Shown: in pieces, positions 18,707 to 26,211 of the stretch
How positions within the stretch are numbered: the first letter of the stretch is position 1
Layout of the letters: each line of letters starts with the position of its first letter
NCBI GenBank assembly: GCA_902802515.1
Contig: CADCMM010000024.1
Location: 1-47,793 of the forward strand
DNA length: 47,793 bases
Direction of reading: 5' to 3'
Source of the DNA: an uncultured Lachnospiraceae bacterium
Lineage (GTDB): Bacteria; Bacillota; Clostridia; Lachnospirales; Lachnospiraceae
Program-made: the position numbers and the translations under genes
Notes under the pieces: generated by a model
What the model was told of the DNA's origin: nothing
The model's input: the letters and a program-made list of their open reading frames with translations, nothing else
The model's database searches: none

Positions 18707-19609
18707 ATGGAAAACGAGAAATTTAAGTCTGGCTTCGCCACATTGATCGGCAGACCCAATGTGGGAAAGTCCACGTTGATGAACCATTTGATCGGGCAGA
18801 AGATCGCTATCACATCCAATAAACCCCAGACCACCAGAAACCGGATCCAGACGGTCTACACCTGCGAGGAAGGGCAGATCATCTTCCTGGACACGCCGGG
18901 CATCCACAAGGCCAAAAACAAGCTGGGCGAGTACATGGTGAATGTGGCGGAACGTACCTTGAACGAGGTGGACGTGATCTTGTGGCTGGTGGAGCCGTCC
19001 ACTTTTATCGGCAAGGGTGAACGCCACATTGCGAAACAGTTGGAGCAGACCAGAACACCGGTGATTTTGGTAATGAATAAGATCGATACGGTGGCGAAAG
19101 AGGACATTCCAAGATTTCTGGATGCTTACCGGCAGATTTATGATTTTGCCGAAATGATACCCGTTTCGGCTCTGAGAGGAAAAAATCTGCAGACGGTCAT
19201 TGATTGCATTTTAAAATATCTGCCTTATGGCCCGCAGTTCTACGATGAGGATACGGTGACGGATCAGCCTCAACGGCAGATCGTGGCGGAATTGATCCGG
19301 GAGAAAGCGCTGCGCTGCCTGGAGGAAGAGATCCCTCATGGGATCGCCGTGGCCATCGACAGTATGAAAGAACGGCCGGGCGGTGATATCATGGATATTG
19401 ACGCCACAATTATCTGTGAGAGAGATTCTCACAAAGGTATTGTCATCGGTAAGGGCGGCGCGATGCTGCGCAAGATTGGCAGCCAGGCCAGAAAAGAGAT
19501 TGAGGACATGCTGGAAATGAAGGTCAACCTTCAACTTTGGGTCAAAGTAAAAAAAGATTGGCGGGACAGCGATTTCATGATCAAAAATTTTGGCTACAAA
19601 GAAATCTAA
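18707..19609 (+). CDS. era: GTPase Era
   Basis: A 300-residue GTPase acting in 16S rRNA maturation and 30S assembly. The G1 loop GRPNVGKST is at residues 15-23. The threonine-rich switch I segment PQTTRNRI, G3 DTPG, and G4 NKID are all present. The C-terminal KH domain carries GKGGAMLRKIG, which binds the 3' end of 16S rRNA. Length is typical. The gene sits 38 bases after the peptidase gene and 55 bases before recO; era-recO adjacency is common in Firmicutes. Confidence 0.97.
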   Translation: MENEKFKSGFATLIGRPNVGKSTLMNHLIGQKIAITSNKPQTTRNRIQTVYTCEEGQIIFLDTPGIHKAKNKLGEYMVNVAERTLNEVDVILWLVEPSTFIGKGERHIAKQLEQTRTPVILVMNKIDTVAKEDIPRFLDAYRQIYDFAEMIPVSALRGKNLQTVIDCILKYLPYGPQFYDEDTVTDQPQRQIVAELIREKALRCLEEEIPHGIAVAIDSMKERPGGDIMDIDATIICERDSHKGIVIGKGGAMLRKIGSQARKEIEDMLEMKVNLQLWVKVKKDWRDSDFMIKNFGYKEI

Positions 19610-19664
19610 ATATAAAGATTTCTGAAAAATAAGCAAAGGATGAAGAAAAGGGTGAAAGTAAAGG

Positions 19665-20318
19665 ATGAGTCAGGGAATTGATCTGACCGGCATGGTGTTG
19701 TCCGCGACGCCGTCAGGGGAATATGACAAGCGAGTGGTACTGCTGACAAAAGAGCGGGGAAAGATCACCGCCTTTGCCAGAGGAGCCAGAAGACCAAACA
19801 GCACCTTGCTGGCAGCGGCCAGTCCTTTTTCTTTTGGCACATTTACTCTGTACGAGGGCAGAACAGCTTACACGCTGGCAAAGGCGGACATCTCCAATTA
19901 TTTCTCAAAAGTGAAAGAATCTCTGGACGGTGTTTATTACGGGTTCTATTTTATGGAATTTGCTGACTACTATGGTCAGGAAAATCTGGACGCTTCTCTG
20001 ATGCTTAATCTTCTTTATGCCGCTCTGCGTGCGCTGGAGAATGACAGTCTGCCCAATGAGTTGGTGCGATATGTTTTTGAAACGAAAATGATGGTTATCA
20101 ATGGGGAGTATCCCCAGGATGTCATATATGACACTTCTCTGCAGGAAGCCACCAGATATGCTCTGCAGTTTTGCATTCAGTCCCCGATCCAGAAACTGTA
20201 CACGTTCGTGGTAAAGCAAGAGGTGATGCAGGAGATGCTGCGTTTGCAGGATCGCATCCGGGAGAAATATATTGACCGGAAATTTAAAACGCTCAGTATT
20301 TTGGAGACGATGACATAG
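19665..20318 (+). CDS. recO: DNA repair protein RecO
   Basis: A 217-residue protein. The N-terminal OB fold is recognisable (LTGMVLSATPSGEYDKRVVLLTKERG, then FARGARRPNSTLLAAASPFSFG), followed by a helical domain. RecO anneals single strands and loads RecA with RecR in gap repair. The protein is shorter than the about 250 residues common in the family, and the CxxC zinc module seen in some homologues is absent; only one Cys (QFCIQ) is visible. The N-terminal half is so typical that the assignment is secure. Confidence 0.92.
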   Translation: MSQGIDLTGMVLSATPSGEYDKRVVLLTKERGKITAFARGARRPNSTLLAAASPFSFGTFTLYEGRTAYTLAKADISNYFSKVKESLDGVYYGFYFMEFADYYGQENLDASLMLNLLYAALRALENDSLPNELVRYVFETKMMVINGEYPQDVIYDTSLQEATRYALQFCIQSPIQKLYTFVVKQEVMQEMLRLQDRIREKYIDRKFKTLSILETMT

Positions 20319-20320
20319 CC

Positions 20321-20436
20321 GTATTTGGGTTACTATTCGCGGCTCCTCCGCCAACAGACCTCAGACCATCCGTGCTGTGCACGTCTGCCGCGTCTTACGA
20401 CGCTTATGTCTGAGGTTGTGAATAGTAAGTATTTGG
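20321..20436. repeat. MITE-like inverted repeat flanked by an 8-bp direct repeat
   Basis: The stretch between recO and the rplM promoter begins and ends with the direct repeat GTATTTGG (20321-20328 and 20429-20436). Inside, TTACTATTC (20330-20338) pairs with GAATAGTAA (20420-20428), and CCTCAGAC pairs with GTCTGAGG further in. A central hairpin GCGTC-TTAC-GACGC is also present. The whole could fold into one long stem. The layout matches a short non-autonomous transposable element with a target duplication; no ORF is present. Confidence 0.5.
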
Positions 20437-20457
20437 AAAATAAAAGAAGAAAACCGG

Positions 20458-20486
20458 TTGACACATGAGCCTGCGTATAATATAAT
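20458..20486 (+). promoter_or_regulatory. SigA promoter for rplM-rpsI
   Basis: TTGACA at 20458-20463 and TATAAT at 20481-20486 with a 17-base spacer. A second overlapping TATAAT at 20476 has only a 12-base spacer and is probably unused. Confidence 0.8.
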
Positions 20487-20492
20487 GATTCA

Positions 20493-20665
20493 ATGTGACT
20501 AAGTGTGACCTGCGGTTGCTTACAGCCGCTGAAGTAGTATGTAAATGTTCGAACCAAAGCCCCGGTAGAACATTTTACCATAAAGCATTTATGTCGGGAG
20601 GACGGAAATAAGCCTCTGCCAGCCCAAAGCCAGAAGTTTCATAATGATTTTAAGGAGGAAAACCA
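20493..20665 (+). promoter_or_regulatory. Long structured 5' leader of rplM (L13 leader candidate)
   Basis: About 170 bases separate the predicted transcription start from the rplM ATG. Stems visible by eye are GCGGTT with AGCCGC (one G-U pair) and AAATGTTC with GAACATTT, a perfect 8-bp pair. The ribosome binding site AAGGAGG follows. Autoregulatory L13 leaders are known in Firmicutes; whether this belongs to that Rfam family needs a covariance search. Confidence 0.5.
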
Positions 20666-21094
20666 ATGAAAAGCTATATGGCCAGCCCATCAACCATTGA
20701 AAGAAAATGGTATGTAGTTGATGCAGAAGGTCTTACCCTGGGTCGTCTTGCATCCGAGACCGCTAAGATTTTAAGAGGAAAAAATAAACCCATCTTCACA
20801 CCACACATCGATACCGGTGATTATGTGATCATTGTTAATGCGGACAAAGTGAAAGTTACCGGTAAGAAATTAGATCAGAAGATTTACTATCGTCATTCCG
20901 AGTATGTGGGTGGTATGAAAGAGACCACACTTCGTGAGATGATGGAAAAGAAACCGGAGAGAGTGATCGAGCTCGCAGTGAAAGGTATGCTTCCCAAGGG
21001 ACCGCTGGGAAGAGAGATGTATAAAAAACTCTTCGTATATGCAGGTCCGGAGCACAAACATCAGGCGCAGAAGCCGGAAGCACTGACATTCTAA
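20666..21094 (+). CDS. rplM: 50S ribosomal protein L13
   Basis: A 142-residue protein that binds 23S rRNA early in large-subunit assembly. Family landmarks are [54 protein letters not shown] and the [21 protein letters not shown] stretch. Length is standard. AAGGAGG lies just before the ATG. It forms a two-gene operon with rpsI, 17 bases downstream, the usual arrangement in bacteria. Confidence 0.98.
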   Translation: MKSYMASPSTIERKWYVVDAEGLTLGRLASETAKILRGKNKPIFTPHIDTGDYVIIVNADKVKVTGKKLDQKIYYRHSEYVGGMKETTLREMMEKKPERVIELAVKGMLPKGPLGREMYKKLFVYAGPEHKHQAQKPEALTF

Positions 21095-21111
21095 GAGGGA
21101 GGTAAAGAACA

Positions 21112-21504
21112 TTGGCTACAGAAAGATTTTACGGAACAGGAAGAAGAAAAAAATCTATCGCGCGTGTTTATCTGGTACCAGGTACCGGTAAGATCACGAT
21201 CAATAAAAGAGATATTGACGACTACTTTGGTCTTGAGACCCTGAAGGTTATCGTGCGCCAGCCTTTGGCACTTACTGAGACTACTGATAAGTTCGACGTA
21301 CTGGTAAATGTATGTGGAGGTGGTACCACCGGCCAGGCAGGCGCTATCAGACACGGCATTTCCAGAGCACTGCTTCAGGCAGATGCAGAGTACAGACCGA
21401 CGCTGAAGGCAGCAGGTTATCTGACCCGCGATCCGCGTATGAAAGAGCGTAAGAAGTACGGCCTCAAAGCCGCACGCCGTGCACCACAGTTTTCCAAGAG
21501 ATAA
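21112..21504 (+). CDS. rpsI: 30S ribosomal protein S9 (TTG start)
   Basis: A 130-residue protein of the small subunit whose C-terminal tail reaches the P-site t[24 protein letters not shown] at the start and the basic end [17 protein letters not shown] with the conserved terminal SKR identify it. The start codon is TTG at 21112, directly followed by GCT; no ATG fits, and GAGGGAGG lies upstream at 21095-21102. A strong terminator follows. Confidence 0.98.
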   Translation: MATERFYGTGRRKKSIARVYLVPGTGKITINKRDIDDYFGLETLKVIVRQPLALTETTDKFDVLVNVCGGGTTGQAGAIRHGISRALLQADAEYRPTLKAAGYLTRDPRMKERKKYGLKAARRAPQFSKR

Positions 21505-21520
21505 TCAGTTCAAAAACGAG

Positions 21521-21555
21521 AGTCCCGAAAATCCAGTGTTTTCGGGACTTTTTCC
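21521..21555 (+). terminator. Intrinsic terminator after rpsI
   Basis: AGTCCCGAAAA at 21521-21531 pairs perfectly over 11 bp with TTTTCGGGACT at 21539-21549, followed by a T-run to 21553. It closes the ribosomal operon; the accessory island begins just after it. Confidence 0.9.
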
Positions 21556-21590
21556 ATGCTCAAATTTGTGTGAAATACTGCCAATTTCTG

Positions 21591-21638
21591 CACGTTAGTA
21601 ACAAGCTAGTAACACGTTAGTAACACGTTAGCAACACG
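21591..21638. repeat. Four tandem 11-bp repeats
   Basis: The unit CACGTTAGTAA occurs at 21591, 21602 (as CAAGCTAGTAA), 21613 and 21624 (as CACGTTAGCAA), followed by a partial CACG. The spacing is exactly 11 bases, about one helical turn. There are no spacers, so this is not a CRISPR array. Confidence 0.85.
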
Positions 21639-21647
21639 AAAAATCAG

Positions 21648-21682
21648 GTCTTCCGTAAGACTTTTGAAGTCTTCCGTAAGAC
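21648..21682. repeat. Duplicated 14-base hairpin
   Basis: GTCTTCCGTAAGAC occurs at 21648-21661 and 21669-21682, separated by seven bases. Each copy can form a 5-bp stem (GTCTT with AAGAC). It follows the 11-bp tandem repeats directly. Confidence 0.75.
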
Positions 21683-21877
21683 TCACCTGCAGTGATCAAT
21701 GATACAGCTCCGGACATCCTTCTTTGTCCGGCAGTGTTCCGTATATCCATCCTTGAATATGATGTCATATCCATCATGCATGTTCCCGGAAATGCCGGCT
21801 ATATATTTTCTGTTTTTATCTGCTATCTGCATAGTGTCAAAGAGTCCTTCCGAGAAAGCGCACAATTGTTGATTCAA
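21683..21877 (-). CDS. Possible small protein or remnant, 64 residues
   Basis: An open frame on the minus strand would encode MNQQLCAFSEGLFDTM and onward, including KYIAGISGNMHDGYDIIF and TEHCRTKKDVRSCI. The composition looks protein-like rather than random. However, the only available start is TTG, an in-frame stop lies directly before it, and I see no ribosome binding site. It may be the tail of a decayed gene at the island edge. Confidence 0.25.
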   Translation of the reverse strand: MNQQLCAFSEGLFDTMQIADKNRKYIAGISGNMHDGYDIIFKDGYTEHCRTKKDVRSCIIDHCR

Positions 21878-21950
21878 GATTAGTCTATGGGCTGGATTCC
21901 GCTTTTTGTGAAATCCAGCCTATATTTATATATTGCATTCTCATCTGTGC

Positions 21951-22073
21951 ATAAAAGTGTGATCAGCACACTTCAAAATCCATATAATTTTGTGATGAGG
22001 GTTGTATTTTTCGAGCTTTCCGCATATAATAAAAGTGTGATTGAGAAGCACTAAAACTCCAATAAAAGTGTGA
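21951..22073. promoter_or_regulatory. Three direct copies of ATAAAAGTGTGA
   Basis: The 12-mer ATAAAAGTGTGA is found without mismatch at 21951-21962, 22029-22040 and 22062-22073. The first copy can pair its AAGTGTG with CACACTT five bases on. The second overlaps the -10 box of the predicted promoter and the third touches the ribosome binding site of the ATPase gene, which suggests an operator or autoregulatory site. Confidence 0.55.
22002..22030 (+). promoter_or_regulatory. Predicted SigA promoter of the ATPase gene
   Basis: TTGTAT at 22002-22007 and TATAAT at 22025-22030 with a 17-base spacer, 55 bases ahead of the ATPase start. Confidence 0.6.
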
Positions 22074-22084
22074 GGAGTGAATCT

Positions 22085-23425
22085 ATGGAACGATTTATCT
22101 TAAAGAAACTGCTGGACTGGAAGAATTCTCCCTACCGCAAGCCTTTGATCTTGCAAGGTGTGCGTCAAGTTGGTAAGACCTGGATTCTGAAAGAATTCGG
22201 CAAACGCTATTATGAGAATACCGCCTATTTTAACTTTGACGAAAACGAAGAATATAGACAGTTCTTCGAGACCACAAAGGATGTTAACCGTATTCTTCAG
22301 AATCTGATTCTGGCCAGCGGTCAGAAGATCGTGCCTGAAAAGACCCTGATCATTTTCGATGAAGTGCAGGAATGCCCGAAGGTCATCAACTCCATGAAGT
22401 ATTTCTGCGAGAACGCTCCGGAGTATCATATTGCCTGCGCTGGTTCTCTGCTGGGCATCGCCCTGGCGAAGCCGTCTTCTTTCCCCGTGGGCAAGGTCAA
22501 CTTCATGCAGATAGATCCCATGGCTTTTTCCGAGTTCCTGCTGGCCAACGGCGACGGGAATCTGCTTGCCTTCCTGGAGAGCTGGGACACGCTCGAGCCA
22601 ATTCCTGATGCCTTCTTCAACCCTCTGTATGAGAAATTAAAGATGTACTATGTCACCGGTGGTATGCCCGAATCTGTACTGATGTGGACAGAGGCTCGTG
22701 ATGTATCCGCTATGCAGGAAGCACTGTCCGGCATCATTGGTGCTTACGAGCGTGATTTTGCCAAGCACCCCAACGTCAGCGAGTTCCCGAAAATCTCTAT
22801 GATATGGAAGTCCATACCTTCTCAGCTGGCAAGAGAGAACAAGAAGTTCGTTTATAAGGTTGTCAAAGAAGGCGCAAGAGCCCGTGAATATGAGGACGCT
22901 CTCCAGTGGCTGGTAGATGCCCGTCTGGTGCATAAGATCTACCGCAGCTCTGTCCCCGGTCTGCCTGTGGCAGCCTATGACGATCTCTCAGCCTTCAAGA
23001 TCTATCTTGTAGATGTCGGCTTGCTCCGCCGTCTGGCACATCTGGCTCCCACAGCCTTCGGTGAGAGCGACCGTCTGTTTACCGAGTTTAAGGGCGCATT
23101 GACCGAGAACTTTGTGCTACAGACTCTGATTACGCAGTTTGAAGTGGTTCCTCGCTACTGGACACAGACCAATCCTCCCTATGAGGTGGATTTCTTGATC
23201 CAGCGTGAGAACGATATTTTCCCCGTAGAAGTCAAATCCGAAGCCAATACATCCAGCAAGAGTCTGAAGAAATTCAAGGAGTTGTTCCCGGATAAGGTGA
23301 AGCTCCGTGTACGCTTCTCCCTGAACAACCTGAAACTGGATGATGATGTACTGAACATTCCTCTGTTCATGGCAGATCAGGCAGATAGACTGATTGGGCT
23401 GGCGTTAGAACAGAAAAAGAAATAA
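22085..23425 (+). CDS. AAA-type ATPase with C-terminal DUF4143 domain
   Basis: A 446-residue protein. Walker A is GVRQVGKT at residues 25-32, Walker B is LIIFDEVQ near 90, and a sensor-like CAGSLLG follows. The C-terminal half is the DUF4143 domain, which shows a restriction-endonuclease-like signature: Asp in YEVDFLI near 367 and EVK near 381. The start at 22085 has GAGGAG upstream. These ATPases are common, patchily distributed genes of unsettled function, often on mobile DNA. The gene is intact, carries repeats at its promoter, and lies 12 bases ahead of a truncated PD-(D/E)XK-like gene. Codon use differs somewhat from neighbouring housekeeping genes. Confidence 0.88.
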   Translation: MERFILKKLLDWKNSPYRKPLILQGVRQVGKTWILKEFGKRYYENTAYFNFDENEEYRQFFETTKDVNRILQNLILASGQKIVPEKTLIIFDEVQECPKVINSMKYFCENAPEYHIACAGSLLGIALAKPSSFPVGKVNFMQIDPMAFSEFLLANGDGNLLAFLESWDTLEPIPDAFFNPLYEKLKMYYVTGGMPESVLMWTEARDVSAMQEALSGIIGAYERDFAKHPNVSEFPKISMIWKSIPSQLARENKKFVYKVVKEGARAREYEDALQWLVDARLVHKIYRSSVPGLPVAAYDDLSAFKIYLVDVGLLRRLAHLAPTAFGESDRLFTEFKGALTENFVLQTLITQFEVVPRYWTQTNPPYEVDFLIQRENDIFPVEVKSEANTSSKSLKKFKELFPDKVKLRVRFSLNNLKLDDDVLNIPLFMADQADRLIGLALEQKKK

Positions 23426-23437
23426 AGGAGAAAAACC

Positions 23438-23725
23438 ATGAATTATAGAACAGAGGATGAAGTAAGAGATAGCGCCAAGCTTATACTTGGCTTCGACAAA
23501 ACAGAACCTAAAGTCAAACAAGGAACTGGACAGATTACAACCTTTAATCAATTGGGATTTAAGGGCGTTATCGATAAACCCGATGGTTGGTATCTCCTGG
23601 ATGACAAAGGTATTCCTGCGATCATTCTGGAAACCAAGTCTGAAGCAGAGGATATTTCTTTACAAAAATGGGTGAAAGAACTAACTAAAAACTGCAATAT
23701 TTGTTGTGGTCAAGCATTTTTGTAA
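23438..23725 (+). pseudogene. N-terminal fragment of a PD-(D/E)XK-like (restriction/modification-type) protein, cut by IS3
   Basis: An open frame of 95 codons with a good site (AAAGGAG) 12 bases after the ATPase gene. The segment runs through GTGQITTFNQLGFKGVIDKP, DGWYLLDD and AIILETKSEAED, a pattern reminiscent of the N-terminal nuclease part of restriction-modification fusion enzymes: Asp46 or Asp49 and Glu65-Thr-Lys67 would be the catalytic residues. The frame stops at 23723-23725, inside the left inverted repeat of the IS3 element starting at 23721, so the original protein was longer. The missing part is not found to the right of the IS. The fold assignment is an inference from the motif. 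Confidence 0.6.
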
Positions 23726-23835
23726 CACTTGTGACTAAAAAAATATCGGATTGCTGCTGGAAGAATATCAGAGCTTCCAGATCCAGTCAAGGATGCTTCG
23801 AATCTGGAAGTTTGCTGCCGCCTCTCCTCAATCTA

Positions 23836-24116
23836 TCAGGCTATTCTTGCTTGATAAGGTGTCCGATAACCATTATAGCTGTGCGGACGTGTGTGATTAT
23901 ATGTAACATAAGCGAATTCCTCCACCGCTTGATAGAGTTCTTCCTCAGTTAGAAAATCGTAGAGATTCATGCACTCATTTTTCAGTGTATTAAAATACCG
24001 TTCCATCGGTGCATTATCATACGGATAACCTGCTTTGCTCATACTCTGCATTACATTTACGGATTCACAATACTCCACAAAAGCTTTTGAAGTGTACTGT
24101 GATCCTTGATCAGAAT
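23836..24116 (-). pseudogene. IS3 transposase OrfB, C-terminal part
   Basis: The minus-strand frame reads DQGSQYTSKAFVEYCESVN and then GYPYDNAPMERYFNTLKNE, ending NHTRPHSYNGYRTPYQARIA. This is the end of an IS3-family integrase core, with the third acidic residue in NAPMERYF and the terminal YNxxRPH box. It lacks the first two catalytic aspartates, which are encoded 3.4 kb away at 27542-28158. The frame joins directly: the upstream half ends LILHSD and this half resumes at DQGSQY, the family's usual sequence. Confidence 0.88.
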
Positions 24117-24141
24117 TATCCCGAATTCGGGATAATTCTGA
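24110..24141. repeat. 32-bp perfect palindrome at the RIT left edge
   Basis: The half-site TCAGAATTATCCCGAA at 24110-24125 is followed without a gap by its exact reverse complement up to 24141. The RIT terminal repeat starts at the next base. TCAGAAT also occurs directly outside the right RIT end at 27542-27548, where it belongs to the IS3 sequence. Confidence 0.9.
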
Positions 24142-24221
24142 CTATGCCGAAGAAAAAACTATGCCGAAGAAATCCGTGATATATATATAACAAGCCGCAT
24201 AATCAAAAATCCTCGGCATAG
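24142..24221. repeat. RIT left end: three 11-bp motif copies
   Basis: CTATGCCGAAG lies at 24142-24152 and again at 24159-24169, six bases apart. A third, inverted copy (CTCGGCATAG) is at 24212-24221 after a 42-base AT-rich gap. The layout suggests recombinase binding sites. Confidence 0.8.
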
Positions 24222-24230
24222 TATTCTGCG

Positions 24231-25256
24231 TTAATCGAGAGAGTAAATAACCTTCCTCACTGCTTCTTTCTTCCAGAGTTTTTCCTGCTCTGTCATTTTG
24301 GGAGCAGACTTGTTTATTGCCTTGCTCATCATCTCCAGCGTTGCGAAAGCATAAAACCCGGATGTCGTAGACATACTTTCGTGGCCTAAGAGCTGCATGA
24401 TGAATGGGAGCGGGATTCCGTTTTTATAAAGATCCATCGCCTTCGTCTTTCTTACGAGATGACAGTGGACATTTTCAGGAACAGTTCCACAGGTCTCCCT
24501 TGCTGTATCAGCAGCTTTTTTTAATACCAGGCTTACGCTGTCGGTCGAAAGTTTATGAGGCTTCCCATCCATAAGGCTGTAAAACAAAGGAGCTTCATCC
24601 CCCTTAGGATGAAACTCTTTGAGATAAATCTCCAGATGCTTTACTGTTTTTGACATAAGCGGCACGTTACGGCTCTTGCGCCCTTTCCCGATCAATGTTA
24701 AGTATGGATTGGGGGCATCAGTGTGAAGCGAAGATACCATAAGGTTGGCGAGTTCCTGTACCCTGGCGGCGCTGTCATACAACAGAATAAGCATCATGCG
24801 GTTCCGCCTGTGCTTTGCCGTTTTCAAATCATACGCGCTTAAAATCGCGGCGGTTGCTTCCGGCGTAAGATATTCAATAGGGTTCTTCTTTTCCTTGAGC
24901 TTCTTTACTGTACAGACATCGGCATAAACGCCCCTGAGTTCAAAGTCTTCTTCAGAGCAGTACTTGAGGAAAGAACGTATTGCAGTAAGCCTGAGATTTA
25001 TTGTTTTTGCTGAAAAGCCTTTGTCTTTCATCCATGTGACATACTCTTTTATGTTATCCCTTGTAAAGGAGTCGAACGTGACTTTTTCTTCAGCCAGCGA
25101 CTTCACTTCTTCAAGGAAGGAAAGATATGTCTTCAGCGACTGTTTATAGGCTTCTACAGATTTATCTGAAAGGTTCCGGACTGCAGGCATATAGTCATGG
25201 AGGTATGAGCGGGCAAGCAGCCAGAAATCTTTATCCTTCTTCCTGTTATACTTCAT
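24231..25256 (-). CDS. RIT third tyrosine recombinase (RitC-like)
   Basis: A 341-residue tyrosine recombinase. An N-terminal SAM-like DNA-binding domain (residues about 10-110) is followed by the catalytic domain, with Arg165 in SAARVQEL, the HLVR pair His266 and Arg269, His292 in LGHES and the nucleophile Tyr302 in GFYAFA. GGAGGTGG sits just ahead of the ATG, inside the end of the second recombinase gene; the two overlap by 11 bases, so translation is coupled. Tyrosine recombinases cut and rejoin DNA via a 3'-phosphotyrosine. The third gene closes the operon ten bases from the inner end motif. Confidence 0.9.
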   Translation of the reverse strand: MKYNRKKDKDFWLLARSYLHDYMPAVRNLSDKSVEAYKQSLKTYLSFLEEVKSLAEEKVTFDSFTRDNIKEYVTWMKDKGFSAKTINLRLTAIRSFLKYCSEEDFELRGVYADVCTVKKLKEKKNPIEYLTPEATAAILSAYDLKTAKHRRNRMMLILLYDSAARVQELANLMVSSLHTDAPNPYLTLIGKGRKSRNVPLMSKTVKHLEIYLKEFHPKGDEAPLFYSLMDGKPHKLSTDSVSLVLKKAADTARETCGTVPENVHCHLVRKTKAMDLYKNGIPLPFIMQLLGHESMSTTSGFYAFATLEMMSKAINKSAPKMTEQEKLWKKEAVRKVIYSLD

Positions 25257-26211
25257 AGTCTTCCACCTCCGGTATCAGATCTTCACATGGCGCCGTCAGA
25301 GCGGAATACTGGGAAAAGTAATCAGGTAAAAGGTGGATGTAATAGTAGGTGCTCTCCAGCGATGCATGCCCCATATACCTCATGAGATATGGGAGCATGG
25401 CATGAACATCTTTGCCTTCTTCAGACCAGCGCATGATGTTTGCACAGGCGAAGTGGTGCCGGAAGTCATAAGACCTTGGCTTGACCTTACCGTTTCGTTT
25501 CAGTCCGGCCGAAGTCCATATGTTACGGAAGTTTGCCGAAACCGTTGAAGCTGAACATATGCCGCCATGTCCGCCCGGGAAAAAGTATTCTCTTTCTGGA
25601 AAGCATCGCGAGATAGCGGCTTCATATTTTCTTAAATAATCCGCAAGCTCTGTAGAAATATACAGCCGCCTGTCCCTGTGGGATTTGGTATCCAGTATGT
25701 CGATATAGCCGTCATCCAGATGGACATCATGGCATTTCAGCTTTCTGGCTTCAGCGCATCGGACACCGCAGCAATAGAGGAATCTGTAAAACGCCGGAAG
25801 GACATACGGCCTACCCGGACATTTCGTACGAAGCACATAGGAATCGCATTCTTTGAAAAATGCAGATATCTCCTCGTTTGTCATAAGGTAAACCTCAGCA
25901 TGGTAATGCTGGATAGAGAACCTGTCATCCAAGACATATGCGTTGCTGTCACCTATACTACGAAGATATCGTCCGAATTCCCTGATCGGAGGTATAAAGC
26001 TTCTGTTCTGTGTTTCGGTTTTTTCAGTGTGCTGGATGATCCAGCCTTCAGCCACCTCCTTTGTAAGTGAGCTGCTGTTGTTGTGCTCAAGGTTGTAACG
26101 GTCAAGCTGTAGCAGATAAACACGGCTCGTGGCGTATTTAATGCCTAGGGCATTCTTATATGCCAGAAAGGCATTGAGCTTTGGAGCTAGATTACTTGTG
26201 AATTCTCTCAT
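25246..26211 (-). CDS. RIT second tyrosine recombinase (RitB-like)
   Basis: A 321-residue recombinase when started at 26211, where GGGAGGTGAAC lies directly upstream and the ATG overlaps the stop of the first gene (ATGA). A longer frame to 26253 has no ribosome binding site. Catalytic residues are Arg151 in GVRCAEA, Arg251 in YDFRHHFA, His282 in MGHAS and Tyr291 in STYYYIH. The usual His three places before the second Arg is Tyr248 here, a tolerated variation in some families but worth noting. The N-terminal core-binding domain spans about residues 5-90. Confidence 0.9.
   Translation of the reverse strand: MREFTSNLAPKLNAFLAYKNALGIKYATSRVYLLQLDRYNLEHNNSSSLTKEVAEGWIIQHTEKTETQNRSFIPPIREFGRYLRSIGDSNAYVLDDRFSIQHYHAEVYLMTNEEISAFFKECDSYVLRTKCPGRPYVLPAFYRFLYCCGVRCAEARKLKCHDVHLDDGYIDILDTKSHRDRRLYISTELADYLRKYEAAISRCFPEREYFFPGGHGGICSASTVSANFRNIWTSAGLKRNGKVKPRSYDFRHHFACANIMRWSEEGKDVHAMLPYLMRYMGHASLESTYYYIHLLPDYFSQYSALTAPCEDLIPEVEDYEV

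Noticed and set aside
19665..20318. Truncated recO
   Set aside because: The protein is short and lacks a zinc module, but both domains are complete enough and the stop is followed by normal intergenic DNA.
21591..21638. CRISPR-like array
   Set aside because: Four 11-bp units are contiguous with no spacers, and no cas genes are in view.
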